This document shows, piece after piece, positions 6,125 through 6,543 of a DNA stretch of 6,543 nucleotides. Source of the stretch: Prevotellaceae bacterium (GTDB lineage: Bacteria; Bacteroidota; Bacteroidia; Bacteroidales; Bacteroidaceae); contig JAISIB010000137.1 in the NCBI GenBank assembly GCA_031262265.1, forward strand, positions 1 to 6,543, given 5' to 3'. Made by a program: the position numbers and the translations under genes. Below the pieces are notes generated by a model that had not been told where the DNA came from, searched no databases, and worked only from the letters and a program-made list of their open reading frames with translations. How positions within the stretch are numbered: the first letter of the stretch is position 1; every line of letters starts with the position of its first letter.

Positions 6125-6543
6125 TTATTTTCTGGTCAGTACGAGTACCGGTCGCCTGCCGTTTGTCAACGCCATGCCTTCGCCGGCCTTACGATAGCCT
6201 TTCACTTGTGCGATGGCTTTCAGAACATTTTGTTCCATCGTCATATCCTGACACATCATACGCGTAGCGGCCATTTTGCTCAGGTCGATAGTCCCTTTCT
6301 TGGCAGTAGTGTCAAAACTTCCCGTCACCCGATTGCATCCGGCATTGCCGGAAACACTTCCGGTCGTTGTGTCGAATGTCAATGTAGGTAGCTCCTGTCC
6401 CGCCGCGGGCACCACCGCGATGCCGTTCAGTTCGGTAATTGTCCACTCTCCGTTCAGGCTATCCAGCGATACGGTCAATCCTTTCATTGCTCCGCAAGAA
6501 GTAAGCTCAACCATCAGGGAAATCATGCTTAAAAACGCTATTT
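6125..6543 (-). CDS. META-domain (HslJ-like) lipoprotein, N-terminus outside window
   Basis: Small secreted lipoprotein with one META domain, a fold shared with E. coli HslJ, a heat-inducible outer-membrane-associated protein linked to novobiocin resistance. Its molecular role is not established. Counting from the in-window ATG at 6526 (133 residues): LTSC (8-11) is a lipobox with C11 as the lipidated Cys; the META domain follows with LNGEWTITELNG (24-35), LTFD (49-52), VSGNAGCNRVTGSF (58-71), MAATRMMC (85-92), a helical segment (MTMEQNVLKAIAQVKGY, 95-111) and a terminal strand PVLVLTRK. C64 and C92 sit at the two family-conserved Cys positions. The frame continues upstream of ATG6526 as IAFLS to the right edge, and together with MISLMVEL this makes a normal hydrophobic signal peptide. 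The true start therefore lies just past the window and ATG6526 is probably internal. The residues after the Cys (GAMKG) are not an obvious Bacteroidetes surface-export signal. The gene is convergent to thiL; its promoter is not in view. Confidence 0.88.
   Translation of the reverse strand, partial: IAFLSMISLMVELTSCGAMKGLTVSLDSLNGEWTITELNGIAVVPAAGQELPTLTFDTTTGSVSGNAGCNRVTGSFDTTAKKGTIDLSKMAATRMMCQDMTMEQNVLKAIAQVKGYRKAGEGMALTNGRRPVLVLTRK

Noticed and set aside
6206..6391. 61-codon plus-strand frame opposite the META gene
   Set aside because: It follows a strong terminator and lies antisense to the conserved META motifs, with no recognisable protein features.

Overview
The window reads as a chromosomal segment from a member of the Bacteroidales (Bacteroidota), possibly near Tannerellaceae/Porphyromonadaceae or Bacteroides. 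The evidence is a textbook Bacteroidetes promoter (TTTG, 19 bp, TAnnTTTG) in front of sppA, the absence of Shine-Dalgarno sequences before the genes, proteins that closely resemble the Bacteroides versions of SppA, LpxK, PNP and ThiL as I remember them, and a regulator of a type I know only from this phylum (DUF6377). The genus is inference.

Layout. From the left edge to 1265 (+) lies the C-terminal part of a membrane-spanning TPR/coiled-coil/HTH-like regulator; its reading frame stays open to the first bases, so its start lies outside the window. A 92-bp gap (1266-1357) carries the promoter. From 1358 to 6083 (+) four genes are packed head to tail: sppA (signal peptide peptidase / protease IV), lpxK (lipid A 4'-kinase), a trimeric-type purine nucleoside phosphorylase, and thiL (thiamine-monophosphate kinase). 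The junctions are 9 nt (sppA-lpxK, with the start I prefer), a 29-nt overlap (lpxK-pnp) and 6 nt (pnp-thiL), which strongly suggests one transcript. A strong hairpin at 6083-6124 ends the operon. Convergent to it, 6125 to the right edge (-) encodes a META-domain (HslJ-like) lipoprotein whose first residues lie beyond the window.

How the genes fit together: SppA cleans up membrane-embedded peptide remnants and LpxK completes the tetra-acylated lipid A precursor, so the first half of the operon is envelope maintenance. PNP and ThiL are cytoplasmic salvage and cofactor enzymes. I see no mechanistic link between the two halves; they look like co-transcribed housekeeping genes. I found no tRNA, rRNA, CRISPR array, insertion sequence or phage feature, and no clear undescribed system. 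The points most worth a second look are the Asn-to-Asp change in the base-recognition site of PNP and the poorly characterised membrane regulator at the left edge.
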